This document shows, piece by piece, positions 36,923-37,357 of a DNA stretch of 37,357 nt; position 1 is the first letter of the stretch, and every line of letters begins with the position of its first letter. This DNA comes from an uncultured Prevotella sp. GTDB taxonomy: Bacteria; Bacteroidota; Bacteroidia; Bacteroidales; Bacteroidaceae. A program made the translations under genes and the position numbers. Under the pieces are notes generated by a model, which was given only the letters and a program-made list of their open reading frames with translations, did not search any database and was not told the origin of the DNA. Where the stretch lies: NCBI GenBank assembly GCA_900543585.1, contig UQRP01000026.1, positions 1 to 37,357 of the forward strand, written 5' to 3'.

Positions 36923-37056
36923 CTTTGTGTCAGCGCCAAGGGCTTAGAGCCCTTTGCCATTTGCGGGTTGAGGGCTTGTGCGAGGCTTTGCCTCTCACCG
37001 CCCTCAACCCGCAAATGGCAGATTCTCCTACGTCGAATCTTGGCGCTGACACAAAG
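36923..37056. repeat. Nested palindromic element with perfect 18-bp ends
   Basis: Perfect inverted ends of 18 bp (36923-36940 and 37039-37056, beginning CTTTGTGTCAGCGCC) enclose a perfect 21-bp inverted repeat (36955-36975 and 37000-37020, beginning TGCCATTTGCGGG). Further hairpins fill the gaps: AAGGGCT-TAG-AGCCCTT (36938-36954), GAGGC-TTT-GCCTC (36982-36994) and AGATTC...GAATCT (37020-37040). As RNA it would fold into a branched, almost fully paired structure. No coding sequence is supported. Confidence 0.92.
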
Positions 37057-37114
37057 AAAACCTTTAAAACAGGCTGGCGCGGTAAAGTTAGAAGAAGGGT
37101 GTGAGCACTGACCT

Positions 37115-37186
37115 CTACTTTGTGAGTGTCGCAGGTCGGCGGCACTGACCCCGGAGGGGCCTACTTTGTGAGTGTCGCAGGTCGGC
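37115..37186. repeat. Pair of direct 26-bp repeats
   Basis: Identical 26-base copies beginning CTACTTTGTGAGTGTCG lie at 37115-37140 and 37161-37186. Each follows a GCACTGACC unit (the second is a slightly broken GGA-loop hairpin), so they look like core repeats of the adjacent arm. Confidence 0.85.
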
Positions 37187-37188
37187 AA

Positions 37189-37334
37189 GCACTGACCCCG
37201 GAGGGGTCACACTATGAATGACCCCAGGTCGTCGAGGGGCTGGGCGGACGACGCGAAGCGAGTCCGCCCGGCACCGAGCGACCTGGGGACAAAGCTGCGA
37301 GGGTGGAAAGACCTCGGAGAGGTCTCACGTGGAC
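37189..37334 (+). repeat. Third arm of the composite hairpin element
   Basis: This matches the right arm at 26905-27049 base for base over most of its length and has the same three hairpins: TGACCCC-GGA-GGGGTCA, CCCCAGGTCG (37222-37231) with CGACCTGGGG (37279-37288), and AGACCTC-GGA-GAGGTCT. Its inner stem GGGCGGAC / GTCCGCCC differs from the first copy by a paired change. The window ends shortly after, so a partner arm or core may lie beyond. Confidence 0.9.
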
Positions 37335-37357
37335 AGCAGAGCATATCTTTTATCCAC

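Noticed and set aside
36842..37111. Open frames across the nested palindrome
   Set aside because: They reflect palindromic sequence, not codon structure, and match no protein.

Overview
The window looks like chromosome from a gut or rumen Bacteroidota, most likely Prevotellaceae. The reasons are SusC/SusD pairs, a propeller-type hybrid-like sensor, a Nudix-type AraR regulator, the -7 promoter element TAnnTTTG upstream of several transcription units (some with a TTTG -33 element), and a Prevotella-like C-terminal tail on one glycosidase. The genus is an inference; no rRNA is present.

Positions 1-10.7 kb hold a membrane-spanning propeller/AraC sensor-regulator, then a SusC-SusD-surface lipoprotein unit closed by a strong intrinsic terminator. 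Positions 10.7-24.3 kb hold two GH43 arabinanases, a GH51 arabinofuranosidase, a lipoprotein aldose epimerase, a sodium:sugar symporter, the AraR-type regulator, and ribulose-phosphate epimerase, arabinose isomerase and FGGY ribulokinase. Transketolase follows from its own promoter. Together this is one complete arabinan-to-pentose-phosphate pathway: surface binding and import of arabinan, periplasmic cleavage to L-arabinose, anomer conversion, uptake, conversion to xylulose 5-phosphate, and entry into the pentose phosphate pathway. Two regulators are encoded: one probably senses oligosaccharide in the periplasm, the other L-arabinose in the cytoplasm.

Positions 26.5-27.2 kb are non-coding and hold a large composite inverted-repeat element. 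It is followed by an ABC-F ATPase of Uup type and a DUF5686-like outer-membrane protein (27.2-31.2 kb). The convergent gap at 31.2-31.8 kb contains a one-spacer CRISPR remnant and a 22-bp tandem repeat array.

From 31.8 to 36.7 kb the genes run on the minus strand: cstA, a small beta-barrel protein, recR, a four-helix membrane protein, a family 2 glycosyltransferase, a GNAT acetyltransferase and tRNA-Asp. The last 0.65 kb is gene-free and carries a second kind of nested palindrome plus another arm of the 26.6-kb element.

The most unusual content is the non-coding palindromic repeat family. Three arms share the same set of hairpins, and one stem shows a paired A-T to C-G change between copies. 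The CRISPR remnant and the kinase-less propeller/AraC regulator are next in interest.
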